Below are positions 4,846 through 5,092 of a DNA stretch of 5,092 nt, piece by piece. A program made the translations under genes and the position numbers. Position 1 is the stretch's first letter. The number at the start of each line of letters is the position of its first letter. The stretch is from Synergistales bacterium (lineage in GTDB: Bacteria; Synergistota; Synergistia; Synergistales; Aminobacteriaceae). The notes beneath the pieces are model-generated. The model was not told the origin of the DNA. It ran no database searches and was given only the letters and a program-made list of their open reading frames with translations. Where the stretch lies: the NCBI GenBank assembly GCA_026002715.1, contig BOCC01000143.1, positions 1 to 5,092 of the forward strand, written 5' to 3'.

Positions 4846-4974
4846 CTATTTGTCTTTCAGTCTCGTAATAACAACCCTGTCCTGCACCGCTCCGTTTCCG
4901 ACAATAAGAGCGCCCTTATCAAAAACACGATCAACTATGTACATATCATTAGCCACTTTATAATTCTTGAGAGT
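4846..4974 (-). pseudogene. trbG: TrbG/VirB9-like C-terminal fragment
   Basis: The minus-strand frame, open from 4974 to TAG 4846-4848, reads KNYKVANDMYIVDRVFDKGA then LIVGNGAVQDRVVITRLKDK. This matches the C-terminus of TrbG/VirB9 proteins (Y-V-x-x-x-x-x-IVDRxFDxAxLxxGxGxxQxRVxIxR), outer-membrane-complex components of type IV secretion. Upstream of 4975 there is an in-frame TGA and then sequence that looks intergenic on the plus strand, so the N-terminal ~85% is missing. The natural stop is retained and another start follows, as in a trb operon. Confidence 0.6.
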
Positions 4975-5009
4975 TCAAAGTTCTTAACGCAGGAGGTAAG
5001 AAACACACA

Positions 5010-5032
5010 GCCCTCAAATTGATTTTGGTATA
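5010..5032. repeat. Second terminal-repeat-like transposon end
   Basis: GCCCT, CAA, ATTGATTT and TGGTATA follow in order. Without the CAA the site matches the end at 90-109 in 18 of 20 positions. ATTTTGGTATAAT also matches the right end of the 93-bp element copy 2 (ATTTGGGTATAAT, 12 of 13). It may be the boundary that cut off the TrbG-like gene. Confidence 0.35.
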
Positions 5033-5067
5033 ATCCTTTGGTTAGACACAACTCAAACTAAAGGAGG
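5026..5067 (+). promoter_or_regulatory. Extended -10 promoter and Shine-Dalgarno at the window end
   Basis: TGGTATAAT (5026-5034) is an extended -10 element with no clear -35. AAGGAGG (5061-5067) is an excellent Shine-Dalgarno. Five bases later stands ATC (5073), not ATG, GTG or TTG, and no other start appears before 5092. The gene it served may begin with a rare ATC codon, or its start codon may be mutated. Confidence 0.4.
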
Positions 5068-5092
5068 CTACCATCAACAGAGGGCCTGAATT

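Noticed and set aside
4763..5022. Plus-strand frames of 66 and 74 codons after the second Rpn gene
   Set aside because: They are opposite the TrbG-like fragment; one begins inside a terminator hairpin and neither has a usable start context.

Overview
The window is a mosaic of accessory DNA with no housekeeping gene. It holds two intact genes of the Rpn/PD-(D/E)XK 'recombination-promoting nuclease' superfamily, a probable conjugative-transfer peptidase gene, and many broken pieces of transposons and conjugation genes. Base composition is moderate. The mixture (IS630, ISL3 and IS200/IS605 remnants, Rpn genes, Tra/Trb-type fragments, a type I-E-like CRISPR repeat) points to an anaerobic, probably host-associated bacterium such as a Bacillota or Synergistota member. 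I cannot fix the taxon from sequence alone.

Left part (1-940): the N-terminal part of an IS630-type transposase on the minus strand, frameshifted and cut off. Next comes a short ORF made almost wholly of a tetranucleotide tract (AGCA, about 21 units) encoding (SKQA)n. A strong terminator-like hairpin, a GC-rich hairpin and a strong Shine-Dalgarno follow. A 93-bp MITE-like element (copy 1) begins nine bases after the start codon of a 32-codon ORF and carries an outward-facing promoter.

Centre (940-3000): the first Rpn gene (1014-1913), downstream of the MITE promoter. After it come C-terminal remnants of two different IS200/IS605 tnpB genes on the minus strand, separated by an AT-rich spacer and a single 29-bp sequence closely resembling a type I-E CRISPR repeat. 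Then follow an internal fragment of topoisomerase III (topB/traE type) on the plus strand, the second copy of the 93-bp element, and the N-terminus of an ISL3-type transposase on the minus strand.

Right part (3000-5092): a TraF-like S26 peptidase gene with a doubtful 5' end; a second, different Rpn/YhgA-like gene (3778-4722) with its own ribosome binding site and terminator; and, on the minus strand, the C-terminus of a TrbG/VirB9-like protein followed by the possible first codons of the next gene (trbI-like). The window closes with a promoter-like site and a strong Shine-Dalgarno lacking an ordinary start codon.

Topoisomerase III next to TraF, plus TrbG next to a trbI-like start, suggests a decayed conjugative element of the RP4/Tn4371 type, broken up by insertion sequences, MITEs and Rpn genes. 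The most interesting features are the 93-bp element with its promoter, the slippable SKQA tract, and the CRISPR-like repeat lying in the position of a TnpB guide.
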